Shown here one piece after another: positions 11,901-23,576 of a DNA stretch of 64,000 nucleotides (position 1 is its first letter; the number at the start of each line of letters is the position of its first letter). A program made the position numbers and the translations under genes. The notes below the pieces were generated by a model. The model had not been told where the DNA came from, searched no databases, and saw only the letters and a program-made list of their open reading frames with translations. Origin of the DNA: Asterochloris sp. CNOR1 (lineage: Eukaryota; Chlorophyta; Trebouxiophyceae; Trebouxiales; Trebouxiaceae); assembly GCA_963969365.1 (NCBI GenBank), contig OZ017759.1:992001-1056000 (forward strand), in the 5' to 3' direction.

Positions 11901-14900
11901 AGCATACATAGCACTGTTGAGGGGCAGTCTCATCTCCAAGGCAAACAGTCCAAGCCGGAGCAGAGGGTCTTCAGGGTGTAACCATGTGGGCGCTGCATGT
12001 TGCTGCAGAAGAGGCTTACCCTGTGCTCAGACCCATGCCCGCCCAGGGACCCAATGAGCGCATCTGCAACGCTGGGGCTCCTGAAGGGATCCAGGGCGGG
12101 CTGCCATGCACCCCAGGCAGACAGGAATGCGCTGACATCTGCCCCAGCCTGCAGCACGGCAGACCTGAAGCTCCAGCAGACTGGGTATACCTGGACTGGC
12201 TGAGCATTTGGCAGCTGCAGCAGCCTTGCAGCAGCACGCCCGGTGGACCTGTCTGGTTAAGGGGGCAGCAAGCTGTGTGTGCGGCCAAAGGGCAGGGAGA
12301 GCTGTGTACATGGCGGATCCATTGACGTCTGCGCATAGCTGAAGCAGGGCAATCAGCCTGCTTGGCAACTCTGGGGTGGGCCTGGTGGCTCCTATCTTGC
12401 CATACGCTTTGGCTGACAGCAGGCCGCTATGTGGGCTTGAGACAGCACTTGGCAGACAACAGACCTGACTGCCAGCATCCAATAAAGACAAAGCATGCAG
12501 CCCAGGAACTGAGCTCACCTGGAGGTCGCCGTGCCCTATGAGATCCACCATCATGGTGAAGGGGGGATCCCACTCCATGCTGACAGGGTACAGACCCTGC
12601 CTGGTGGTCACCTGGGTCACAGACTCAGCTGGCTCGTCTCTGCAGGCAATACAGAACTCCCTCAGCAAGAGACTCTGCCAGAGCAGCTGTAGATCCCTAG
12701 GCACAGCACTGCATCTTGACCTGAGTGCCCAAATTGCCGCACCAGACATGCAGCGCATGCCGCAGACAAATTTAGACAAATTTTGTGGATGTGCGTATTG
12801 CTGCTGCAAGCAGATGCAGCAAGGGCGTCATCTTGGGCAGCAGGGCCGGCAGCAGGGCCGTCCTGAAGGCTGCTGCAGTCTTCACATGAGAGCAGACCAC
12901 AGGCAGCCCACTCCCATGCTAGATGGCATGGCAGCCCCTCCTGGGACATCATTGGCTCCAGCAGCAGGGCCTTACTTGGGCCAGCACAGCAGAAATGCAC
13001 ACCGTGGCGCTGCTTTCAGTCTGGGTGGGCGGCGTGGCAGGCTCCTTAAAGCCATCTCCAGGTTCGTAACTGTCAACCAAAACAATGTAGACGACTCACA
13101 TGCCGGGTGGCGTGGCGGCCCCTCCCTGGGGGTACATCTTCCCCTTGATCAGCTTCCAGACGCGCCACAGGTCAAACTTGGCCGACGCCTTGGCCCAGCC
13201 GCCACGGACCTTCCAGGACCCCAGGTAGTGGTGCAGCACTGAGATCTGGGGGGAGTCTGGCTCAATGTGGTCTAGCCCGACAGGGTGTGCGCCAAAGTGC
13301 ACACGGGGCAGGATGCGCACATTCCAGGGGTCATCACGCTGCAGCCAGAACGTGAATGTCAGGCAGTCGCAGTATCCCCCAGCTGGGGCACACGCATTCA
13401 AGAACCCAGACAATACCCACAAGCCAGACAGTTCCTGACAGCTGCAGCCAGTGTTTCAAGAGTAGCCGCGCTGAAGGCAGGCAGGGCAGCAGAGTGAGGC
13501 GCCACCGGCAAGCTTGGCAGGTGCAACAAGCCTTTGAGCAGCCTCCCCTGCTTGCACCCACAGCCAGCCACTACAACCTCTCACCAGCAGCTGCCAATGG
13601 CAAGGCAAGTGCATGCGTCTGTGCAGTACAGATCAAGCACTCCTGCACCAAGAGCCAGCCACCCATCTCCCTGGTGACGCCCTTCTGTTGCTGATGTGGT
13701 GTACCCTTCTGAGCTCATGGCCCTGTACTGCTCCAGCTGTGCAGGCATCCACATCAAGATGGTGTGGCACAGCTGCTTTGGTTGACAGCAAAGAGCAAGC
13801 GTGCCACAGACAGAAGCCAGCAACTGCCCACCTTGGCAAGGTGAGAGTGTGCATCTGTGCAACTACACTGCAAGCGTTTTGGGACCAACAGCCAGCCAAC
13901 ACAGCGCTGCACCAGCAGCTCCCCACCTTGGCCGGCGGGTGCATGTAGGCGTGCTTCAGAATGATGTCTGTCCACACTCCTGGCCCAGTGCGCTCTAATG
14001 TGTCCCGATTTGTGTTCCCGCTAAACTCCCCAAATGCGTGCAGGGCAATGTGATCGCACAGGTCCCGCAGGGCTGGGTGGCCAGGGGCTGCTGCAAACAC
14101 CCACTGCAGGACCTGGCGTGTGCGTGCATAGTTCCTGAAGGCAGGGGTCCTTTTGGCTTAGTGGGCTGCAATCTATGCGTCAGATTGGGCCAAATGCAGC
14201 AGGTGCAGCAGACATTGCATTGACATTTTGAGCTGTGGTCTGGGCTGGCCATGCCCTCTGCAATGGTCAGGAAGTGCAGCAGAGGCAGCTCCAGGCGTGA
14301 CTGCCTTTCCCTGAGCAGATGCCCCGAGGCTGCAAGCAACACTCTGAGCTGTGCGCTGCAAGCACTACAGACGGCAACCAGGGTGCAGGGCACAACCACC
14401 TGGCTTGAGCAATGTCAGGAGGAGCGGACTCGTGCTGGCTCCAAGCAAAGCGTCCGCAGCCTCTAAAGGGTCCCACCTGTCGGCAGCAATGCCGGGAGTC
14501 GCAAACTCATTCTCCCAGCCCACCACCATTGTGTCCCGCGCCTTGATGATGCTGCTCAGTGGCCGCCGGCACTCGGTGTCTATGTCTGAGTAGACACCCC
14601 CATACTTGAGGATGACCATGTAGCGGAAAAAATCTGCCCTCTCCACATTCTTGGGCAGGCTCCTGCACCATGGCGTGGCCCAGGTCATACAGGTCGGTGT
14701 GCATGGCAGCAGTGTTGGTGTGCAGGACGGACGTGAGGGACAGCCTCTGAGGAACGGCAGACCAGACAGCATTGGAAGAAACAAGGCATACGTCTGAAAT
14801 CGATTTTCAGCAGCTTTCAGCAGCTGTGCATGCATCTGGTGCAGGCTGCGTCAGGCAGAATCATGACCAATGAGCATTGGCTTAACCCAGCAAACAGCAC

Positions 14901-15855
14901 AACACCAGGCACTGGAAACTCATTTGGAGGCCTCCATGCTTGTAGAATACCAACGCCACTACCATGCTCAAGACACATCAAAAAGAACAGCTCACTTGTA
15001 GGCATCCATGTACTCGGGGAACTCCCGCTGCACAAATTCGTTGCAAGCAGCATCGTCATAAAATCTGATTTCCCAGCCAGGGTTGAATTTGCGCCAGGAC
15101 TGCATCATGGGATGCACTGCCGAGGGCAGGTTGCTGTCTTTGAAGGTCTGGTGAATTATCTCTGGAATGAGCTTGGGGTTATGCTGCTGCTCGGTCGCTT
15201 TGTTGCCCTTCTGCGAAGCCACCACCCTGCAGGCAGGGTGCAAGCGCATTCAGCACAGCCCCAAGCCATTGTTTGCAAGTCTTGTGCCCTTCAGGACCAT
15301 GCAGATGCTGCACAGGGTCAGTTCGAAGGCCCAGCAGCCATATTGAGGCCACAAGCCCTGGCTGTCCAGCAACATTGCCATATACATGCACCGTGCCAGG
15401 GCCCCATGCATCATGCGGGATGTGGCTACTGCGCTCCAATGCATGTGCAAGCTGCACTGTGCTTGCAGGCCAGAGGACTAAGCTCAATGAAGCTGAGCCT
15501 GCTGCAGACAACACCTGCTGCAGACAACAAGCTGAGATCAGTGCTGTTCCACGCTGTCCGCACAGACGCTGACTGCACCAGTCAGCGTCCCGGCATCAGC
15601 ATGCTCAGTGGCATGGCAAGAGATCCAGAAAAGCAGTGTGAGTGCTTACCTGGGCCCGCCAGGCAAGTGATAGATGTCTGTGATGTCCTCGTAGATGCTG
15701 CCGGGGAACTCTAAGACTCCAGGGAAGCGCACACAAAAGAAATACCCACAGGAGGCTGCGTGGAAGGCCACCACCAGCCCCACCATGATGGCCAGCAGCC
15801 GACAAAGGGCACCTGCACCATGGATGAGCTCAGCATTAGGATCCAGCAGCCGCAT
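8932..15855 (-). CDS. GT32 (OCH1-like) glycosyltransferase fused to FkbM methyltransferase
   Basis: Thirteen exons: 15855-15650, 15226-14996, 14662-14477, 14134-13927, 13338-13100, 12639-12519, 12148-12020, 11787-11629, 11286-11173, 10878-10624, 10316-10180, 9670-9502 and 9189-8932. All phases agree, giving 803 residues. Residues about 15-45 form a signal anchor, so a Golgi type II protein is likely. The GT32 part has PEIIHQTFKDSN, PKNVERADFFRY and GGVYSDID, whose Asp-x-Asp near 172-174 should bind metal and nucleotide sugar. The FkbM part has the SAM-binding LLDIGAGMGMFS near 442-453 and ends with PENVLLTYK. The join is inferred: the in-frame TGA at 13098-13096 overlaps a GTGAGT donor at 13099. 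Alternatively there are two genes, with FkbM starting at 13055. An exon upstream of 15855 is possible. Confidence 0.75.
9743..9996. repeat. Two direct copies of an ~80-base unit in a GT32-FkbM intron
   Basis: About 9743-9826 and 9913-9996 align along their whole length (CCGAGCAGGCTTTCAGGCTG against CTGAGCAGGCTGTCAGGCTG, then both with GCCTGACA and CTGGCAGA). The spacing is about 170 bases, inside the intron between the exons ending at 10180 and starting at 9670. Neither copy resembles an exon. Confidence 0.75.
12976..13055 (-). other. Alternative first exon if the FkbM enzyme is a separate gene
   Basis: An ATG at 13055 opens a 26-codon frame (MALRSLPRRPPRLKAAP...) ending at a GTAAGG donor in phase 2. 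This also splices in frame to the exon at 12639. If used, it would give a free-standing FkbM protein of 473 residues. Against it, only 40 bases separate this ATG from the GT32 stop, leaving no room for a 3' end, a promoter and a 5' UTR. Confidence 0.3.
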
Positions 15856-18039
15856 GCTGAGAAGCAACTCCCCAATCAGGACCTCTGCAATCCAGGGTCA
15901 CCTGCAGCAAGCATGAAGCATACCACAATAACAAGACTGCCAGGAGATGACACAGGGTGTCTACGGGAACAAACAGGCCAGTGTAGTGCTAGTCTGAATT
16001 ACCACCTGTAATTTACGGGCGCCCAAACTTCCCATCAAGCAACACAGGCCGCTGCAGTGGAGGCGGCCTCAGCATCGCTTGCAGCAAAGGCAGCACGCCA
16101 AGGCTCTGCTGGCAGGTGGCACAGGGCCACCTGCAACAGAGCAGGCAGCCTCAGAGACTGCAACAGATGCACTGCTCTGAAGGATGTCTTCAGAAGGGCT
16201 ACAGCGCGATGGCCAGCAACCCGTGGGCCATCTGCAGTGTGAAACGTCCCAGATGGCAGCAGAGAGGTGCCCATAAGAGAGCCTTAGGGTCTGCAGGACT
16301 GCCTGCGCATTGCTATGCTGCCCAGCCGCACAAATTCACATGCAGCTGCAACACTCCACAAAGCAAAGCTTGAAAGAGGTTGGTAGAGCTCTGTGTCTTG
16401 TCAAGGAAGAAAACAAAGCTGCCCTCAAGCGGCCCCAGCCAGAATCTCTGTTGCCCAAGGGAAGCCTGGACACAGGAGCACTGCCACGACAACACATCTG
16501 GCTTAAGACAACCCTGGCGCAGACGGCAACCACGCACCGCCAAGTCAGCGAGTGAAGCCACTCACTGAAGTGACAGTGGTGCTGCCACAGGTCAAGCTTT
16601 GCATCAGGACATTCATGATGGCTTACAGGCCCCAGAGGCTGGCCCCTCAACTCTGCTGGAATGTAGAGCGCCAAGGCTGCCACACGCCTGATACCTTATG
16701 AGTCCTCCCCGCCAACAAGCCCCACTATAGTACAAGCAGCCTAGCCTAAGGCACCCAATTGAAAATGGCATACCTATGATGGGCACCCTGCCAGGAGCAG
16801 GGATGACAAGGTCTGCATCAGCCTCCCAGCAAGCAGACAGCAACATCTCAATGCAGCCTGCTTGCAAACTCTGCAAACCCTTGAACACGTTCAGCAACAT
16901 GCCTGCAAGCCCTCCACAGCTGCTGCAGTCCTACTCTGGGCGCTCTGGCAGGCGCAGCACAGCCTGCTGAAGCAGCTTTAAGCATCATCACAAGATGACT
17001 TAGGCAGAATCTGATGATTGCTCAAGTCATGGCTGGACCTGATCCTCCCCGAGGGGCTTGGAGGGCACTGCGGAGGCTCAAGTCCTCCTTGCCACATGCC
17101 TGGCAGATGGCAGAGCAGCCTGTCCCTACCTGTGCTGGGGATTCGCCTTAAGCAGCATCCTCGCCGCCATCCAGCTTCCCTCCCCGCACTGCCTGGAGCA
17201 TGCCCCGCACGACCGCTCCCTGCGGCCCTACTGCTGGTGGCTGTCTGGCTGGCATCCACTGCAGGCTGCTGGTGCGGGTAATCCTCCGGCACAACCCGCC
17301 TGGTGCAGGGTTGTCCCGCCTCAGGGGGGGCCAGATGGCCCTCTTCGACATCGCCACAGGGGTGCCTCCATTGCTCCAGCTTGGTGTTCAGTGCTGTGCA
17401 GGAGGCTGGGCGGTGCATGCCCTGAGGCCTGCCTGAGTTGCGCCTGCGCGCGCAACTACTGATGCCTGTTCTGCAAAGTGGACATGCTGTTGCTGACAAG
17501 TGCACACTGCTGCTACTAGGGTGCCGTCCACTGTTCTTTTGAGCCCCGTTTTAGTGATTCAGGCTGAAGCTGAGGTCTTGAGCTGCGAGCTGCTGCCCTG
17601 GACCTGCAAGAATACTGGGATTGCGCAGTTGACCTGGGTCGACCACACAGCGTGTAAAATATGGCTTTTGCGCTGTGGGGACTGAGGCGATGACCCTATA
17701 GATGGGCGGAAAACAGGCACTCGGAGGAGGTCGGGCCCCTGTGGCCCCAGATTGTAAAGGAAATGGAAGTCCCCAGGTGGCTTCTCATGTCGTCCTATGA
17801 AGCTTCATTTGGCAATTTCCCCAAAACAATACACTCAGGATTCTCCTCAGCGAGAGCACTTTGGGCGTGAGCCACATGCAGCAGCAGCAATGTCATCAAA
17901 AGGTAGATAGGGGAGAGCAAGCATGCTTCAGCCTGTGGCAGATGCAGGGCAGCTGAGGTCGCTCTGCCTGTCTCAGGGGAGTACTCAGCTGGTGACCCCC
18001 AGCGACTGCATGTCCGAGGCCTTGTGAGCAAAGCTGCAC
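15856..18039. other. Unresolved 2.2-kb region
   Basis: This lies between the GT32 start (15855) and the CCR4 stop (18040), both on the minus strand. Several medium open frames exist on both strands. Two minus-strand stretches look mildly protein-like: 16900-16774, with ADLVIPAPGRVPIIG before a possible GTATGC donor, and 16672-16633, with LALYIPAELRGQPLGP before GTAAGC. I could not chain them or name a family. The part next to 15855 should hold the GT32 promoter and 5' UTR. Confidence 0.4.
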
Positions 18040-21000
18040 TCAGGCCTTGCGGACATAGCTGAACTCGGCCATGAGAGCAATGTGGTCAGAGCTCCAGGAC
18101 TCGTTAGGCAGAGTCCTGATGTCGCTCTGATCAGGCAGCTCCAGCGTGGCTGACGGCACCAGGGAGTCTGTTGTGTAGAGCACGTAGTCCAGGGTGCCCG
18201 TGAAGCTTTGGCTCATGTTGGTGAACTGCAGGCAGACAATCAACAAAACACTTCCTGTAGATGGTGGTGAAGTCACTGTCTGACTTACACAATTCGAGCG
18301 GCATGGCAGATGGTGCAATTTGGCAAAGAAAGCCCATCACCAAAGGCTGCATAGGGCTGTTCTATGGCAGCATGCAGGCTTCTAGCACAAGTGTGCAATG
18401 CAGGGACAGCCGCAACAGGGCAAGCCCACATCAAGCCACTGCCTGCCCGATGCGCTGACCTTGGGCTCCCGGTGCTTCACATCCATCTGGCGCCGCTGCT
18501 TCTGCTGCAGGGGACCGCCGTCCTGGGAGTCCAGTACGGCAGCATAGGCGCTGCCGAGGGGCAGCTGATGCTGCAGCTTGCTGGACGGCCGGTTGATGTT
18601 CAGTGGGTCGTTGGCAAGCTCCTGCAGATGCAAGGCAGATGTCACCTTTGGCAGGAGCCTGCCTGAGCTTGCAGCCAACAGTATTCAGGTGTCGGAGAGC
18701 TAGCCACCGCGGCAGCAACCCCAGTACAAGCCAAGATGCAGGCTTGATGCTTGCAGCAAGGCCCAGGCTCTCAGCCAGGCAGGAGATCCAACCTTTCGCC
18801 TCAGCCCTGCAGTGTGGTGCTCACCGGATGCCGCTCATCCACAGTCTGCTTGACCAGCAGCTGATGGGCAGCACTGCCAGGCACGCTGTTGAAGTCGCCA
18901 GCCACCAGCATGGGAATGTCTGCGCTTGCAGCGATCTTCTCCAGGCCCTTCAGCAGCGTGTGGACCTGCAGTGAAAGCGATGCATGAATCTCTCCAGGAA
19001 CTATTGCACTCAGCACAGCCTTCTGAAGACATTCAACAAGCACAGACCTGCCTGCGCCAGCAGCAACAGCCTGCAGACCTGCAGCAGGGCTCACGCACCC
19101 AGAAAGCTCACACCTGTTGCACGCAGACCCGCAGCAGGGCCAGCATGCTCAAACAGCTCTGCAGTCATGACGTGAGACCTGCAGCAGGGCCTGTTGCCGG
19201 CAGATGACTCACTGTCCTCAACTGCATGACATCCCAGCATATGTGAAACACTGCAGAAAGATGCACAATAGTCCTGCAGCAGCTGGCCCCATACATGCTG
19301 AAAGATGGTATGCAGCATGTCTGGTTCAGAAGGGCACAGACTTTTCCCCACCTGGCCCATCTCAATAGACCACAAGTCTGGGGAAGGCAGGTAGCTGCCT
19401 TACCTGCTATAGCTAGCCATCGCGCACGAAATGCAGCAGCAGCAGCGACAGGTGCCTGACTGCTGGCCTGACGTGCTTGCGAGTGCCACCTGCCAACCCC
19501 AGCTTGGGCATTGTACAGATCTAAGTTGCAGGCATTGTGATTCCTTGTCATGTCTACCCTCTGCTTTCAGCCCATCAAGCCCCCTGTCTGTCTGACAAAA
19601 CCCCACCTGCCACAGCTTGACATCATTCAGCTCTGGATTGGCGTGAATGTGGGTGTTGGCCACACAGATGAGCTGCCTGCGCCCGCCAGTGCGGGTGTCG
19701 GGGTGGCCTGGGTCCAATGCCTCCAGCACAGCAATCAGCGCAACATTATCCTGCAGGCAGAGCAAGGCCCCTCTCACAGGCTAGGCCTACATGGCCAGGC
19801 ATTTGCTGTGACGGCAGGTGCAGGGGCCACACTGCTGGGGTTGCATACAGCATGGGCATGGCACTGTGCAGCCTGCTGTCACAGCATTTCGAGCTGCAGT
19901 GTGGCGTGGCCGCAGGCAGAAGGGTGGCCTTAGTTGCAGCGCTGGGGTCATATGCAGCCCAGACCAGAGCAGCCTGGCTGGCGGTGAGTGCAACCATGGT
20001 CTGCAGGCCGGTGGAAAGCCACAGCTCGGAAGTAAGGCTGCCCAGCAGGGTCTTGACACATGCTTGACAGAGAACCCTTGTTGCATCCACATGCTTTCTG
20101 TACAGCAGCTCTGCTTGAGGTGGTAGGTGCAGAGCTGATGCTCACCCAAGCAAACTAGTCAGGGTCTTGCTGAAGTGCTCATTTGAGGCCTGTTTGTGTG
20201 TGCCTGACAGTCTGATGTGAAACACAGGCAAGGCTTCAAGTCAAAGCATCGGCACCCACCTTGAGAAGACGGGTGAGTGCTGCCTTCTTCTGCACCTCTG
20301 GAATGGCATCAGAGAGCGACAACGCTGCTTTGTTGAACTCCACCTGCGGGAGCAGCTTTGTGTGATATAACCAGGCTAGGCTAGAAAACAAGTCAGGACA
20401 GCTCAACCCTGAGCCTGTTCTCTATGACAGCACCTTGGGACATGTAATTCCGCTTGAGACATGCCATGTGCGGATAGTGCAGCCTGTGGCAAAATCAAGC
20501 TCTGCTTGACAGATGCGTCAATGACCAGTGTGTGTTGTCCCACCTCATATTTTTTGACCAACGCAAAGCGGTCCTTGCGGAAAAAGGTGGCGCAGCCGTC
20601 CATGGCAACCCCAGTGCCGGTGTACAGCTCCGCTGTTTTTTTCTTGTATATGGGGGAGTAGCCAGCCTGCAGCCAGTCATGCTTGGCACAGGCAGAGAAG
20701 GAGGCAATGAAATGCTGTCTTCATCGAAAAGCATTGAAGCAGCGCGGCACTCCACATCCCTGTCTCAGCCGTCACCAAAATGCCTGGCCTGTTACAGGCT
20801 GCGCGCTCCTCCAGCCTAAACCCTCTCTGCCCACACAGGCATGACATGCAGTATGTTGTCTACCAAAATAGCAGTCGGGCAGCCTGTGACTGGGCCGGGT
20901 ACTCCTCTATGACAGGAGTGGCAGCATCAAATGCTGAAGTCACCTTGTCCAGCTCAGGCGCCAGGAAGTCGTGGATGTGGTTGCTCTGCACCTCCTGGAG

Positions 21001-23319
21001 GCACAGCACGTCGGCCTTGTAGGCCAGCAGCTCCCGCAGCAGGTTCTGCTTGCGGTACTGCCAATGCAGGTGCAGTGGCATGCTGGCTGGGAACGCATCC
21101 GCCTGCAGGCACCACAGGGGTCAGGCCAGCTGTGCAGTCCGTAGGTGCAAAGGGACTGTGCAGGTGCAGTTGAGCTCTGGTCCAGGACGTGCTGCCCAGC
21201 AGTTTGGAAGCAAGCTGACTTAGGATTGGACCAACAGCAGTTGCAGCCAACAGGTCTGCACAGGCCTGCTTTCCAGCAGTCTGTTGTTCTTAAGGCCTGC
21301 TGCACAGTGCTCAGGATAAGAAGGGGTCTGATGCTTGGCCTTCAAGGCCTCACAGTCAGCCATGCACCACCAAAGCTGCGCCCTGCCACCCACCGAAGTG
21401 TAGAGATCAGCCAGCAGGTTGTACGTGAGCGCCGTGAACTTGCTGGTCCCCGCGTTGGGCGCTGGGATGGGGATCATCTGCCGCGCCGGCGGGGCTGGGG
21501 TGGGGTGCACCCGCCCTGTGGCCTGGCAGACCCCTCGCGACACCTGCCAGCGAGCAAACTGCCATCGGCACAAGCATACTGGGCTCTCTGTACCTGGCAA
21601 CAGAGGTAGAGTCCACGACCAAGTCCCCTCTCAACAACTGCCAGGTTGCAGGCTGCCAATCAGGCACACACTGTTACGCCCAAGACACCAGGGTACGATG
21701 TACACAACCAGATCGCATCACAGCTGCCTGCAGTTGTCTCACATTAGTACATCAGCTACCAACTTGCAGCACAGTCACATAAGGTGGCAGGGCCTCCTGA
21801 ATCCATGATTTAGTGTTGCCATGCCTGGTCAAAGATGACAAGCAAGCAGATGTGCAGGGGCAGCATTGCCTGTCCAAATCAAATGGAAATGTCTGACGTG
21901 CACCGCATTCAGCTGACTCAATACCACATTGGAACCTCAAGCAGCCTCACCTCCTTGCCATGGAGGGCTGTGTCAATCACAACCACCTCCAGGCGCAGAG
22001 AGGCTCCTACATCCTCTGCCCCTGGGGTGAAGCACCGCGAGGTGCAGATCTGCAGGCAGGGAGCTGTTTGTCAGCCCAGCAGGGTAGGGCCCAGGCAAGG
22101 CATAGCACGGTGCAGATCTGCAGGCAGGAGCTGTTTGTTGGAGCGCTGAGGTCAGATCAGCACAGCATTGTCCAAGGTGCACATCCGCACGCTGGAACAC
22201 AATATGAGATCAGTCATCAAGGTGAGGGCAACATGCAAATGCTCCCCATTGCTCAGAAGCATTCTGACATCACATGGGTGTCATTGCACTAGTGAGGATG
22301 CCAGGAGCAGGTGGCTCAAACTCATCAGAAAAAGTCTTCAGACATTACTTCCCCGAGAAGGCAGCGCAACCTCGAAAGCAATGCGTTGCATGCAGCAGGC
22401 ACAACATCAAGGCCCCGGTATGTCAAAGCAGTCCCACATGCAGCAGGTCAGGGCAACAAGGGCTTCACCTCACTCCAGGCCTCTCCAGCATTGCTAGAGT
22501 TACTGGTGTTCGACCTCAACAGGTCCGCCACGTACCCATTTTCAAAAGGCCCTGCACACGGGATACAGGCTTAGTCGCTGTTGGAGGAGGTTCCAATAAG
22601 CAGCAAAGCCTAAGTGCAAGCATCCATGCAAGGGAGGCTCAGGTGCAGCCCAGCCCGTCATCTGCTCCCAGAGGAGTGCCCGAAAGTGGCTTGAAGTCAA
22701 AGCGAACATTGGAGGTGCTTCTTTCATCCAACAGGAGGCCTCACCGTTGAGTCGCCTGGCCTCGTGGAGCTCCTTGTGCGTCTGCCAGTGCTGCCTGAAG
22801 CACTCGTTGCTGCAGTGGAAGCTTTTGCGGATGTCGCAGCGCCCCCTGAGGCACAGGATGCACTGTATGCGGGCGTCCCTGTCAGGGTGGCACCAGCACA
22901 CCTGGGCTGCACGTGAGATGCCCTGCAGCAGGCAGGCCGGCCACCGTGAGCGCTGCTGCCATGTCCAGCAGGGTCAACTGGCCTGGCTGTTGGCACCCAG
23001 CATAGGCCTGGTGAAGGTCATGCCGACAGGGCTTGCAGGCAGCCACACCAGACCTGCCCTGTCTGTCTGAGTGCAAAATCCCAGACTGGACCGTGGTCTG
23101 GCATGATGCCGCATGTTGAGCTGGGCCAGGGCTTACCCTGTACCACCTGAATCTGAGCTGATACCGCTGAGAGGAGGCACCCTCAAGTGCAGCTGTCAAC
23201 TCCTCGTCTGAGAGGTTCTGCTGGCTGCCTGCCTGCCTGACCACGAGAGAGGCCGCTATTTGCACTCCAGAGACTGGCACTGATGGTTCTGCTCGCACAG
23301 AATGGATGCTTAGTGCCAT
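18040..23319 (-). CDS. CCR4: CCR4-type poly(A) deadenylase with N-terminal zinc finger
   Basis: Twelve exons: 23319-23137, 22901-22745, 22551-22469, 22049-21951, 21543-21394, 21102-20944, 20666-20544, 20343-20260, 19750-19607, 18965-18825, 18621-18460 and 18225-18040. They give 556 residues; ten of eleven introns are phase 0. Residues about 60-115 (WYRVCWCHPD, IQCILC, KSFHCSNECF, HWQTHKELH) form the MYND-like finger of plant CCR4 proteins, followed by FTPGAEDVG and the TGRVHPTPAPPARQMI linker. The exonuclease-endonuclease-phosphatase domain runs from about 190 to the end. Visible catalytic residues are E261 (CLQEVQ), D418 and N420 (GDFNSVPGS), and D542 and H543 (SDHIAL). Its expected role is mRNA poly(A) shortening in the CCR4-NOT complex. 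No leucine-rich repeat of the yeast type is present, as in plants. Confidence 0.92.
22039..22140 (-). repeat. Duplicated acceptor region of CCR4 exon 4
   Basis: 22039-22071 and 22109-22140 are near-identical (shared core GTGCAGATCTGCAGGCAG, then GAGCTGTTTGT). The first spans the intron end and first bases of exon 4 (exon starts at 22049, minus strand). The second is a copy 70 bases further into the upstream intron and keeps its own acceptor-like CTGCAG. Confidence 0.8.
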
Positions 23320-23576
23320 GCCCTCATGGTCCGCCTGGCCTCCCAATAAGCTCACAGCCTCATAGTCAGAATCGCACAGCCAAACTTTCACAAAGAAGGA
23401 GAAGGGATGGCAGTGACGCTGGGCAGAGAGGAAAGTTTTGCCGCCCGTCCTGGGAACTTTCCACCTTGTCTGTCAGCAGTCTAGATCTTTGAAAGTAAGA
23501 ATATCAGGCACAGATCTCTCTCGCACAGGGGAGAGGCTTGACCCTGACTTTCAGGCCTCCCCTCTTCACTGAGTGC
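23320..23576. promoter_or_regulatory. Divergent promoter shared by CCR4 and TFIIS
   Basis: Only 257 bases separate the two start codons, which point away from each other, so both promoters and both 5' UTRs must fit here. I see no confident TATA box or other named element. Confidence 0.55.

Noticed and set aside
12027-12809. 260-codon open frame on the minus strand
   Set aside because: It reads through an FkbM exon, its donor and the following intron in one frame. Only 12639-12519 is supported as coding, with the neighbouring exon 12148-12020 in the proper frame.
14680-14760. GT32 coding stretch (TNTAAMHTDLYDLGHAM)
   Set aside because: Looks protein-like, but it is out of frame with the next exon. 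The exon beginning at 14662 joins directly and restores the family's conserved sequence.
14830-15714. 294-codon open frame on the + strand
   Set aside because: It is antisense to GT32 exon 2 and its flanking introns. It has no domain, and its length follows from the base composition opposite real exons.
20403-20603. Minus-strand frame continuing past the CCR4 exon at 20544
   Set aside because: The part below 20544 follows a GTGGGA donor and lacks family similarity; it is intron.
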